A stretch of DNA of 7,593 nucleotides from NCBI GenBank assembly GCA_003446735.1, contig DMCJ01000052.1:1-7593 (forward strand), given 5' to 3'. This DNA comes from Lachnospiraceae bacterium. Its GTDB lineage: Bacteria > Bacillota > Clostridia > Lachnospirales > Lachnospiraceae. The notes beneath the pieces are model-generated. The model saw only the letters and a program-made list of their open reading frames with translations, was not told where the DNA came from and searched no databases. Below are positions 1-5,976 of the stretch, piece after piece. The stretch's first letter is position 1. Each line of letters opens with the position of its first letter. The translations under genes and the position numbers were made by a program.

Positions 1-41
1 ATATCCCGGATATATCTCATAACGACACATGCGTTCGCAAA

Positions 42-824
42 TCATACGACATCAATGTCACTGTTCATTTCTTCATAAAGGCTGTCATTTAATATCTTTA
101 TATAAGTTCCTTTAACGCCTGAACTTTTCGTCACAATAACGTCAGCGCTTTCCATTTTTCTTAAAGCGTTTACAATAACACTCCTTGTTATTCCGACTTT
201 TTCCGAAAGCCTGCTTAAGATTATGACACCCTCGCCGCTTCCTTTTAGCTCATTTATGACACAGGTGACGGCATCTTTCTCCGTCTGGGACAGACTTGAG
301 AAAGCACTTTTGACATATCTTCTGTGTCTCTTTCTTGCCGCATGCTCCTCATGAACGCTTCTTAGCATCTCAAGCCCGACAATACTGGCTCCGTACTCGG
401 TCAGAATGATATCATCGATTTCGAAGCACCCGTCTTTTTTATATAGGAACAAAGTCCCGAATCTTTCTCCCGCCACAACTATAGGGGAGATCTCGGCCCA
501 CATAACCCCGTTCCCCTTCTGTTTAAGGCCTAAAGTCGTCAGATTTATATTTTCCCTCGTACTTAAAACTTCCAGAAAACGATCATTTATCTCATCCGGA
601 AGGAACGTCCCGACACGTGTGTCGGAAAACTCTTCAATAAGAAAGCCGTCCTCCTGATCCGACAACCCCAATATCTTGCCTTTTTTGCTCACAACGAAGA
701 CATCTGCCCCTAAAACGTCATTCAAAACGTCACAAATGTCATTAAAAGCAACTTTGTTTTCCCTGTTGTCATGCAGCAGACGACTTAATTTTCTTGTCTT
801 ATCCAAAAGGATAACATCACTCAT
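42..824 (-). CDS. codY: GTP- and branched-chain-amino-acid-sensing transcriptional regulator CodY
   Basis: This 260-residue protein matches the full length of CodY, the cytoplasmic DNA-binding regulator that represses or activates metabolic, competence and motility genes when GTP and isoleucine, leucine or valine are plentiful. The N-terminal GAF effector domain spans about residues 1-155 (VFVVSKKGKILGL at 42-54, then ERFGTLFLYKKD at 120-131). A long linker helix (about 137-175, containing LTEYGASIVGLEMLR) leads to the C-terminal winged helix at about 180-246. The signature GITRSVIVNALRKMES at 211-226 and the wing GVKGTYIKIL at 236-245 are nearly identical to the Bacillus protein as I remember it. 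The GAF domain is much less conserved and lacks several remembered ligand-pocket residues. The start ATG follows AGGGGAG with an 11-base spacer, slightly long. It begins 43 bases after topA with no terminator between them, so co-transcription with topA is likely. Identification is very secure; effector specificity is not. Confidence 0.96.
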   Translation of the reverse strand: MSDVILLDKTRKLSRLLHDNRENKVAFNDICDVLNDVLGADVFVVSKKGKILGLSDQEDGFLIEEFSDTRVGTFLPDEINDRFLEVLSTRENINLTTLGLKQKGNGVMWAEISPIVVAGERFGTLFLYKKDGCFEIDDIILTEYGASIVGLEMLRSVHEEHAARKRHRRYVKSAFSSLSQTEKDAVTCVINELKGSGEGVIILSRLSEKVGITRSVIVNALRKMESADVIVTKSSGVKGTYIKILNDSLYEEMNSDIDVV

Positions 825-867
825 AATGCTTATGACTCCCCTGTCACAAATGAAACTCTATCAACCT

Positions 868-2928
868 CTATTTATCCTTTTTGTAACCGCATTTCTCATC
901 GGCACAGATAAGCTTATTCCCGCGGATAAGCAGCGCATTGCCGCACTTCGGGCAGATCTGGCCGCTCGGTCTTTGCCATACCATGAAATCACATTCCGGA
1001 TTATTCTCGCATCCGTAATATATCCTGCCCTTTTTGGTACGTCTTATGACAACATCTTTTCCGCATTTGGGACAGGAAACACCTATGGTTTCAAGATAAG
1101 GCTTGGTATTTCTGCATTCCGGGAATCCGGGACATCCGAGGAATTTCCCGTAAGGGCCGTACTTTATGACCATGTTCCTTCCGCATTTATCGCAGATCAC
1201 ATCGGTCTTTTCATCTTCTATCTTAACGTTTTCAAGTTCTTTTTCCGCATTTCTGACAGCCTCGTCAAGATCGGGATAGAAATTTTCGATTATGGTCTTC
1301 CAGTCAACTTCGCCCTCTTCAACCTTATCAAGAAGCGTCTCGAGATTAGCCGTAAAGCTGACATCCACGATAGTGGGGAAAGCTTCCTTCATTATCTTAT
1401 TGACAGCTTCTCCGGTCTCCGTCATATAAATATTCTTCTTTTCCTTGGTGATATATCTTCTTCCAAGTATCGTGGAGATCGTGGGTGCATAAGTCGAAGG
1501 ACGGCCTATGCCCTGCTCTTCAAGCGCCCTTACCAGACTTGCTTCCGTATAATGTGCGGGAGGCTGTGTAAAATGCTGTTCACTGTCAAATTTCTTAAAT
1601 GACACCTTTGTCTTTTCGTCGATCCCTTTTAAAAGAGTATTATTTTCTTCCTTTTCGTCGGAATCGTCATAAACCTTTAAAAATCCTTCAAACAAAAGCT
1701 TGCTTGCGGATACGTTAAACCTGTATTTACCGCCGGTTATCGTAACGGAAGTATTCTCGTAAACCGCCGGAGCCATTCTGCTTGCCGCAAACCTCTTCCA
1801 GATCAGCTGATAAAGTCTTAAAAGATCTCTCGAAAGATCGTTCTTTACCGACGCAGGTGTCAGATTGATATCCGTAGGCCTGATCGCTTCATGAGCATCC
1901 TGGATCTTCTTATTGTCTTTCTTTACGTTTTCAGTCGCAGATATGTATTTCTCGCCGAAATTTTCCTTTATATATGCAGCTGCGGAATTAGCCGCCTCAT
2001 CTGACACACGTGTCGAATCGGTACGCAGGTAACTGATAAGACCGACAGTTCCCTGTCCCTTTATCTCCACGCCTTCATATAACTGCTGCGCAAGCCGCAT
2101 CGTCTTCTGGGTTGAGAAGTTAAGCTGCTTGGATGCTTCCTGCTGAAGCGTTGATGTTGTAAAAGGAAGAGGCTGTTTTCTGGTCCTTTCGGATTTTTTA
2201 ACGCTCTTAACGGAAAATGCTGCGCCTTTTAATTCCTTTATTATATCATTAACTTCTTTTTCGCTCTCGGGAACGATCTTCTTATCTTCCGTTCCATAGA
2301 ATGATGCGATCAGCGGCTTTTTTTCTCCCGGGATCGCAAATTCAGCCTGAAGCGTCCAATATTCCTTTGGAATAAAAGCGTTGATCTCATCTTCCCTGTC
2401 GGCGATCATTCGAAGTGCGACAGACTGAACTCTTCCCGCCGAAAGCCCTCTTTTGACTTTTGCCCAAAGAAGCGGCGAGATCCTGTAGCCCACCATCCTG
2501 TCAAGCATTCTTCTTGCCTGTTGTGCATCAACAAGATTGATATCTATCTCACGCGGATTTTTAATAGCTTCCTTAACCGCATTTTTCGTTATCTCATTAA
2601 AAGTGATCCTGTAAGTATTCTTATCGGAAAGCTTTAATGCCTCGCAAAGATGCCACGAAATAGCTTCACCCTCACGGTCCGGGTCGGTCGCGAGATAAAC
2701 TTTATCGGCTTTCTTTACTTCCTTTCTTAAAGTGGCAAGTATGTCACCTTTTCCTCTTATTGTAATATATTTGGGTTCAAAACCGTTTTTCTCGTCAAAG
2801 CCCAGCGAACTCTTGGGAAGATCCCTTACATGTCCGTTACTTGCTATGACCTCATAATTATTACCCAAAAACTTTTTGATCGTTTTAACCTTAGTCGGAG
2901 ACTCGACTATCACTACATTTTTTGCCAT
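868..2928 (-). CDS. topA: DNA topoisomerase I (type IA)
   Basis: This 686-residue enzyme relaxes negative supercoils by cutting one strand through a 5'-phosphotyrosine bond, acting on the nucleoid behind RNA polymerase. The TOPRIM domain starts at once with VVIVESPTK (5-13, catalytic E9) and carries the acidic TDPDREGEA (81-89; D82, D84, E86). Further core motifs are LSAGRVQSVALR (162-173), SYLRTDSTR (299-307, with Y300 as the nucleophile) and HEAIRPT (346-352). GIGRPSTYAPT (473-483) closes the core. Three four-cysteine zinc ribbons follow: C579/C582/C599/C605, C619/C622/C640/C646 and C659/C662/C675/C680. This is the usual clostridial or Bacillus-type size. I chose the ATG at 2928 because AGAAGGA lies 8 bases upstream and the protein then opens with the canonical MAKNVVIVESPTK. 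An in-frame GTG at 2955 adds nine residues, lacks a ribosome binding site, and would leave a leader of only about ten bases from the predicted promoter. codY follows closely and is probably on the same transcript. Confidence 0.97.
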   Translation of the reverse strand: MAKNVVIVESPTKVKTIKKFLGNNYEVIASNGHVRDLPKSSLGFDEKNGFEPKYITIRGKGDILATLRKEVKKADKVYLATDPDREGEAISWHLCEALKLSDKNTYRITFNEITKNAVKEAIKNPREIDINLVDAQQARRMLDRMVGYRISPLLWAKVKRGLSAGRVQSVALRMIADREDEINAFIPKEYWTLQAEFAIPGEKKPLIASFYGTEDKKIVPESEKEVNDIIKELKGAAFSVKSVKKSERTRKQPLPFTTSTLQQEASKQLNFSTQKTMRLAQQLYEGVEIKGQGTVGLISYLRTDSTRVSDEAANSAAAYIKENFGEKYISATENVKKDNKKIQDAHEAIRPTDINLTPASVKNDLSRDLLRLYQLIWKRFAASRMAPAVYENTSVTITGGKYRFNVSASKLLFEGFLKVYDDSDEKEENNTLLKGIDEKTKVSFKKFDSEQHFTQPPAHYTEASLVRALEEQGIGRPSTYAPTISTILGRRYITKEKKNIYMTETGEAVNKIMKEAFPTIVDVSFTANLETLLDKVEEGEVDWKTIIENFYPDLDEAVRNAEKELENVKIEDEKTDVICDKCGRNMVIKYGPYGKFLGCPGFPECRNTKPYLETIGVSCPKCGKDVVIRRTKKGRIYYGCENNPECDFMVWQRPSGQICPKCGNALLIRGNKLICADEKCGYKKDK

Positions 2929-2936
2929 AAACTTTT

Positions 2937-2943
2937 TCCTTCT
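2937..2943 (-). promoter_or_regulatory. topA ribosome binding site that decides the start
   Basis: AGAAGGA on the minus strand lies 8 bases before the ATG at 2928. It falls inside the extra codons of the longer GTG-initiated reading frame, which favours the shorter protein beginning MAKNVV. Confidence 0.75.
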
Positions 2944-2971
2944 TATTATATGCACCTTTTTACAAAGTGTA

Positions 2972-3000
2972 ACTATACAACAAAAAAATCTCCTTGTAAA
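2972..3000 (-). promoter_or_regulatory. Predicted sigma-A promoter of topA-codY
   Basis: On the minus strand, TTTACA (3000-2995) and TATAGT (2977-2972) each differ from the consensus -35 and -10 boxes by one base. They are separated by exactly 17 bases, including a run of seven T. Transcription would start near 2965, giving a leader of about 37 bases before the topA ATG. Seven-base inverted arms (TTTACAA at 2959-2965 and TTGTAAA at 2994-3000, plus-strand reading) bracket the core promoter and could be an operator. The promoter call is by eye only. Confidence 0.65.
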
Positions 3001-3181
3001 GACAAATTATCATTTCATAGGTAAATCCCGGCCTACAGCGGTTTTACGGCAATTTCCAATAGATGCACGTGTTATTTTATCGTATGTGCCACAATATGTT
3101 GATTTTTTGAACATGAATTTTCAATGGCAATTTTCCTGCATATTTATCCTAAAATCGATAAAATATGTGTTAATTAAGAAC

Positions 3182-3204
3182 TTTTGCAATTTTTTCTTGC
3201 AAAA
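3182..3204. repeat. Perfect inverted repeat TTTTGCAA-N7-TTGCAAAA
   Basis: Two 8-base arms, 3182-3189 and 3197-3204, are exact reverse complements around a 7-base T-rich centre. The site lies about 200 bases upstream of the predicted topA promoter. It resembles an operator more than a terminator, because the stem is AT-rich and no clean T run follows on either strand. The protein that might bind it is unknown. Confidence 0.5.
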
Positions 3205-3267
3205 TCTACATATATTCGAACGGATTTTTGTACAAATACAACTGAATAATCAACTATACCAATCGTT

Positions 3268-3407
3268 ATTTGAAATCCCATATGTAATGTTAAATCGCAA
3301 AATGTTGTAGTTGTTATACAACACCCGATTTATGCGGCTTTCCGACAAAGGTCCAATAATTAAATTTCGCATGTTCTAAAATCATACAACAACATATGGA
3401 TTCAAAT
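3268..3407. repeat. Long-range imperfect inverted repeat
   Basis: The left arm, 3268-3285 (ATTTGAAATCCCATATGT), is complementary to the right arm, 3392-3407 (ACATATGGATTCAAAT), except for two single-base bulges. The arms enclose about 106 bases. A further related copy, AATCCCCCATATAT, adjoins the right arm at 3405-3418 and can fold back on it. Inside the loop is another inverted pair, GTTGTA (3304-3309) and TACAAC (3317-3322). The arrangement could be an RNA fold, or the ends of a small, decayed, non-autonomous element. No target duplication was identified, so the latter is speculation. Confidence 0.4.
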
Positions 3408-3457
3408 CCCCCATATATTGTATAGCACCCTTTCTTTATTTCTTCCATTTTATGTTC

Positions 3458-3490
3458 AAAAAAAATCCCTCCGCTATTCTGCGGAGGGAT
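3458..3490 (-). terminator. Rho-independent terminator of pilT
   Basis: Read on the minus strand, a perfect 10-base stem ATCCCTCCGC / GCGGAGGGAT (3490-3481 with 3474-3465) closes a 6-base loop. It is followed by a run of T corresponding to the A tract at 3465-3458. It lies 58 bases past the pilT stop codon. There is no T tract in the opposite direction, so it acts only for minus-strand transcription and separates pilT from topA. Confidence 0.93.
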
Positions 3491-3548
3491 AAAATATCAT
3501 ATCAAATAATTCGTCGTTACAAGAACAGATCTAAGATCAGGTCTGATA

Positions 3549-4634
3549 TCAGAACGGAGATCCTACACCGCCACCCATAAGATTCTCTGTCATCTTATTG
3601 GGATTCTGAGCGTACTGGATACAGTTCTCACGTGAGATCTTTCTCGACATAAACAACTGCATCAGGTAATCATCCATCGTACACATTCCTTCTCTCTTAC
3701 TGGTCTGAATGATGGAGTTGAGCTGATGGCTCTTACCCTCACGGATAAGGTTCTTAACAGCGGCATTTGCATGCATAACCTCGAACGCAGCCACACGACC
3801 GTCCTCATTGATATTCGGTACAAGCGTCTGTGCTATGATGCAGACAAGAACCGATGCAAGCTGGATCCTGATCTGCTGCTGCTGGTGAGGCGGGAATACG
3901 TCGATGATACGGTCTACGGTAGATGCGGCGTTATTCGTATGCAGGGTCGAGAGCACAAGGTGTCCGGTCTCGGCTGCGGTAATAGCGGTAGCGATCGTCT
4001 CGTAGTCACGCATCTCTCCTACGAGGATAACATCGGGATCCTCACGGAGTGCTGCACGAAGTGCGTTTGCAAAACTTTCGGTATCCTGACCTATCTCTCG
4101 CTGATTGATCATTGACATGTTATGTGTATGCGAATACTCGATAGGTTCCTCCAGGGTAATGATATGTGCATCTCTTGTTTTATTTACCCTGTCAATAATT
4201 GACGCAAGTGTCGTTGATTTACCGGAACCGGTAGGACCGGTAACAAGGATAAGTCCTCTTTTTCTTGTGTGAAGATCGATAACCGACTGAGGTATACCGA
4301 GCTTTTCTGCCGTAGGTATCTCCGTGGTGACGGTACGTAGGGCAATACCGATACAGCCTCTCTGCTTAAATACGTTAACACGGTATCTTCCTATTTCAGG
4401 GAACGAAACAGATAAGTCGAACTCACCTTTTTCTTCGAATCTTTCCCTCTGCTTGGGCTTTAACATATTAACCGCAAGTTCAAGCGTATCGTTAGGCTCA
4501 AGAACCGGATAATCCAGTTTTGTCAAATGTCCGTTAAGACGGATTATGGGAGGTAATCCGACGGTAAGATGGATATCGGATGCTCCTGCATTATATGCTA
4601 TAGTTAAAATTTCCTGTAGTGATGGCGCTGCCAT
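3549..4634 (-). CDS. pilT: Type IV pilus retraction ATPase PilT
   Basis: This 361-residue protein is a hexameric cytoplasmic ATPase of the secretion-ATPase family. It powers pilus retraction, and so twitching or DNA uptake. The N-terminal PAS-like domain (about 1-105) includes ASDIHLTVGLPP (18-29). The RecA-like domain shows Walker A GPTGSGKST (133-141), an Asp box TLEEPIEY (160-167), Walker B with LREDPDVILVGEMRD (196-210), and a His box (224-248: GHLVLSTLHT, then DRIIDVFP). AVKNLIREGK (292-301) corresponds to the AIRNLIRE motif that marks PilT rather than PilB or GspE. The protein ends in a glycine-rich tail (GGGVGSPF). I chose the ATG at 4634 because AAAGGAG lies 8 bases upstream. The longer frame from 4682 has no ribosome binding site and would begin at the predicted transcription start. 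pilT appears monocistronic, with its own promoter and terminator, between dprA and topA. No other pilus gene is in view. Arginine codons include many CGT, unlike dprA. Confidence 0.94.
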   Translation of the reverse strand: MAAPSLQEILTIAYNAGASDIHLTVGLPPIIRLNGHLTKLDYPVLEPNDTLELAVNMLKPKQRERFEEKGEFDLSVSFPEIGRYRVNVFKQRGCIGIALRTVTTEIPTAEKLGIPQSVIDLHTRKRGLILVTGPTGSGKSTTLASIIDRVNKTRDAHIITLEEPIEYSHTHNMSMINQREIGQDTESFANALRAALREDPDVILVGEMRDYETIATAITAAETGHLVLSTLHTNNAASTVDRIIDVFPPHQQQQIRIQLASVLVCIIAQTLVPNINEDGRVAAFEVMHANAAVKNLIREGKSHQLNSIIQTSKREGMCTMDDYLMQLFMSRKISRENCIQYAQNPNKMTENLMGGGVGSPF

Positions 4635-4642
4635 TGCCTTCT

Positions 4643-4649
4643 CTCCTTT
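4643..4649 (-). promoter_or_regulatory. pilT ribosome binding site that decides the start
   Basis: AAAGGAG on the minus strand lies 8 bases before the ATG at 4634. It falls within the 16 extra codons of the longer reading frame, which has no such site of its own. Confidence 0.8.
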
Positions 4650-4686
4650 GCCCCAAAGATTATCGACAAAAATCGCCGACATTTAT

Positions 4687-4715
4687 ATTATACCTACATA
4701 AGATTAAAAGCGCAA
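4687..4715 (-). promoter_or_regulatory. Predicted sigma-A promoter of pilT
   Basis: On the minus strand a perfect -10 box, TATAAT (4692-4687), follows a weak -35 box, TTGCGC (4715-4710), with a 17-base spacer. The start of transcription would fall near 4680, leaving a leader of about 46 bases before the ATG at 4634. No convincing terminator separates it from dprA, so read-through from comM-dprA may add to pilT expression. Confidence 0.65.
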
Positions 4716-4747
4716 GAAAAAAAGTACCTTCGCACAAATACCCCGCC

Positions 4748-5962
4748 TCAAAAAAGTGACACGTTTATCGGTTTTAATCTCCTTCTGTAAAAAGTGTTGT
4801 CATTTTCCGCAAAGCCCTTATAATCCAGAGCCGTAAGAGCCGATATCACATCCGCCACGCTTATCGCCTTTTTATTCTTTTTTTCATATTTTTGCATGAT
4901 ATCTTCTATAGAAGTATATGTGATATCCAGGCATTCATATATCTTGAATTCTTCTTCGGTCAGGTACTTTTTTGCATTTTCTCTGTTTGACATCATTATA
5001 TCGCTCTTCGTTTCATTTTCTTTCATGCTTTTATCCAGCGCCTTGGTTAACATAACTTTTCTGACATTCTTCATTTCATCTTCATCATTGATATCTATGC
5101 TTATGGTCTGTTCATCTTTCCCATTTTCCGTCACATGCCTGTTCTTGTTATCCCAAAGCCTGGCATAGATCTGTTTTTGCGTTCTTTTCTCAAGCAGCAT
5201 TACCTCCATATTCCTTAATTCCTGAATAAAGACACCAATGTCATAAATCGGGTTCGCGCCCTGATAGATAAGACGATTACATCCGTAACTAAGCGGATCG
5301 GATATCCTTCCGGGAACGATATATATATCACGTCCCTGTTCGAGAGCTGACTGGACCGTGATGAGTGTCCCGCTTTTTTCCATAGCTTCAACTACGATAA
5401 GAACATCGCAAAGACCGCTGACTATCCTGTTCCTTTTAGGAAAATTCCCCCTGCGCGGGAGTTCGCCGGGAAGAAATTCACTTATCATCCCGCCACCCGA
5501 TTCTCCTTTGCACAGTCTGCTGTAGAGTTCTTCATTTGTTATGGGATAACAGACATCAACTCCGCATCCTAAAACTCCAAATGTCGCTCCTTTATTCATA
5601 CACGCAGATCTTTGCGCTATCCCATCTATGCCTCTTGCAAGTCCGCTTATCACCTGAAATCCGTTTTTAGCAAGAAGACCGCCGAGAATGATAGCCATGT
5701 CAGATCCTAGATCCGTGCATTCTCTGGAACCTATTACAGCAACAGATAACCTGTCTTCTCTCGGAAGATTCCCCCTGTAAAAAAGCCCTTTCGGCGGATC
5801 GCTTAAATCTCTTAATCTCGAAGGATACGCGGGATCATCGTAATAAACGTACTTTACTCCCTCCTGTCTTAATTCTCCGCCGATCATGCTTTCATATATC
5901 TTTTTTAACACATCCGGTTTTCCGGCGCCCTTATTTGCTTCAATAAATTTTTCCATTGACAT
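4748..5962 (-). CDS. dprA: DNA processing protein DprA (Smf)
   Basis: DprA binds incoming single-stranded DNA in the cytoplasm, protects it and loads RecA for recombination during transformation. This 404-residue protein has the Rossmann-like DprA core at about 40-250: GSRECTDLG (78-86), GLARGIDGIAQ (107-117), GCGVDVCYP (132-140), FPKRNRIVSGL (174-184) and SGTLITVQSALEQGR (197-211). A charged, low-complexity linker (about 256-334) leads to a C-terminal winged-helix domain (about 335-396). The N-terminal region before the core is short, with little room for the SAM-like domain seen in many DprAs, and the linker is unusually long. A frame beginning at 5980 overlaps the comM stop as ATGA. I prefer the ATG at 5962, because AGGAGG sits 7 bases upstream of it and inside the longer version. 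Either way it is coupled to comM. Six consecutive arginines (residues 49-80) all use AGA or AGG. Family assignment is firm. Confidence 0.94.
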   Translation of the reverse strand: MSMEKFIEANKGAGKPDVLKKIYESMIGGELRQEGVKYVYYDDPAYPSRLRDLSDPPKGLFYRGNLPREDRLSVAVIGSRECTDLGSDMAIILGGLLAKNGFQVISGLARGIDGIAQRSACMNKGATFGVLGCGVDVCYPITNEELYSRLCKGESGGGMISEFLPGELPRRGNFPKRNRIVSGLCDVLIVVEAMEKSGTLITVQSALEQGRDIYIVPGRISDPLSYGCNRLIYQGANPIYDIGVFIQELRNMEVMLLEKRTQKQIYARLWDNKNRHVTENGKDEQTISIDINDEDEMKNVRKVMLTKALDKSMKENETKSDIMMSNRENAKKYLTEEEFKIYECLDITYTSIEDIMQKYEKKNKKAISVADVISALTALDYKGFAENDNTFYRRRLKPINVSLF

Positions 5963-5969
5963 ATTTTGT

Positions 5970-5975
5970 CCTCCT
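5970..5975 (-). promoter_or_regulatory. dprA ribosome binding site overlapping the comM end
   Basis: AGGAGG on the minus strand lies 7 bases before the ATG at 5962 and 1 base after the comM TGA (5979-5977). A ribosome ending comM would stop almost on this site, which suits translational coupling. The first ATG of the frame (5980) overlaps the stop as ATGA and has no such site upstream. Confidence 0.8.
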
Positions 5976-5976
5976 G

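Larger units (their letters stand above)
3001..3457. other. AT-rich gene-poor region upstream of topA, with repeats
   Basis: This stretch lies between the pilT terminator and the topA promoter, and I see no recognisable gene in it. It is visibly richer in A and T than the flanking genes. Three short minus-strand open frames tile most of it, in three different phases: 3448-3314 (44 codons), 3281-3174 (35 codons) and 3114-3010 (34 codons). None has a ribosome binding site or a familiar sequence. They could be chance frames or remnants of a frameshifted gene. The region holds a perfect 8-base inverted repeat (3182-3204), a longer imperfect inverted repeat (3268-3285 with 3392-3407), a compact GTTGTA/TACAAC inverted repeat (3304-3322), and three copies of a GCAATTT(n)C motif at about 3048, 3126 and 3186. 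No tRNA, riboswitch class or CodY box of usable quality was found. A long leader, an unrecognised small RNA or decayed DNA are all possible. Confidence 0.6.

Noticed and set aside
1..41. Start of a further gene downstream of codY, for example an ATG at minus-strand position 20 or 30
   Set aside because: Neither ATG has a ribosome binding site, and too few codons remain before the edge to judge. The ATATCCCGGATAT palindrome at 1-13 has no T tract to make it a terminator.
676..1602. Plus-strand open frame of 308 codons antisense to topA and codY
   Set aside because: It is the mirror of strongly conserved topA zinc-ribbon and core codons, and shows no domain of its own.
3020..3049. Hairpin GTAAATCC...GGTTTTAC just upstream of the topA -35 box
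   Set aside because: The stem is five pairs, a mismatch and two pairs, with no T tract on either strand; it could be chance.
3115..3140. Possible CodY boxes (AATTTTC half-sites at 3118-3124 and 3130-3135) upstream of topA-codY
   Set aside because: Only half-sites match. The best 15-base windows have about six mismatches to AATTTTCWGAAAATT, too poor to call autoregulation.
2876..3310. Plus-strand open frame of 144 codons crossing from topA antisense into the spacer
   Set aside because: It begins inside topA on the opposite strand, has no clear ribosome binding site, and its translation is a hydrophobic, low-complexity string typical of antisense AT-rich DNA.
2956..3548. T-box, other known riboswitch, tRNA or CRISPR array in the topA upstream region
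   Set aside because: No T-box sequence, cloverleaf, regularly spaced repeats or known aptamer core could be found by eye.
4693..4747. Terminator after dprA, suggested by a T run on the minus strand near 4722-4716
   Set aside because: Only a 4-base stem with a G-T pair can be drawn before the T run, far weaker than the pilT terminator.
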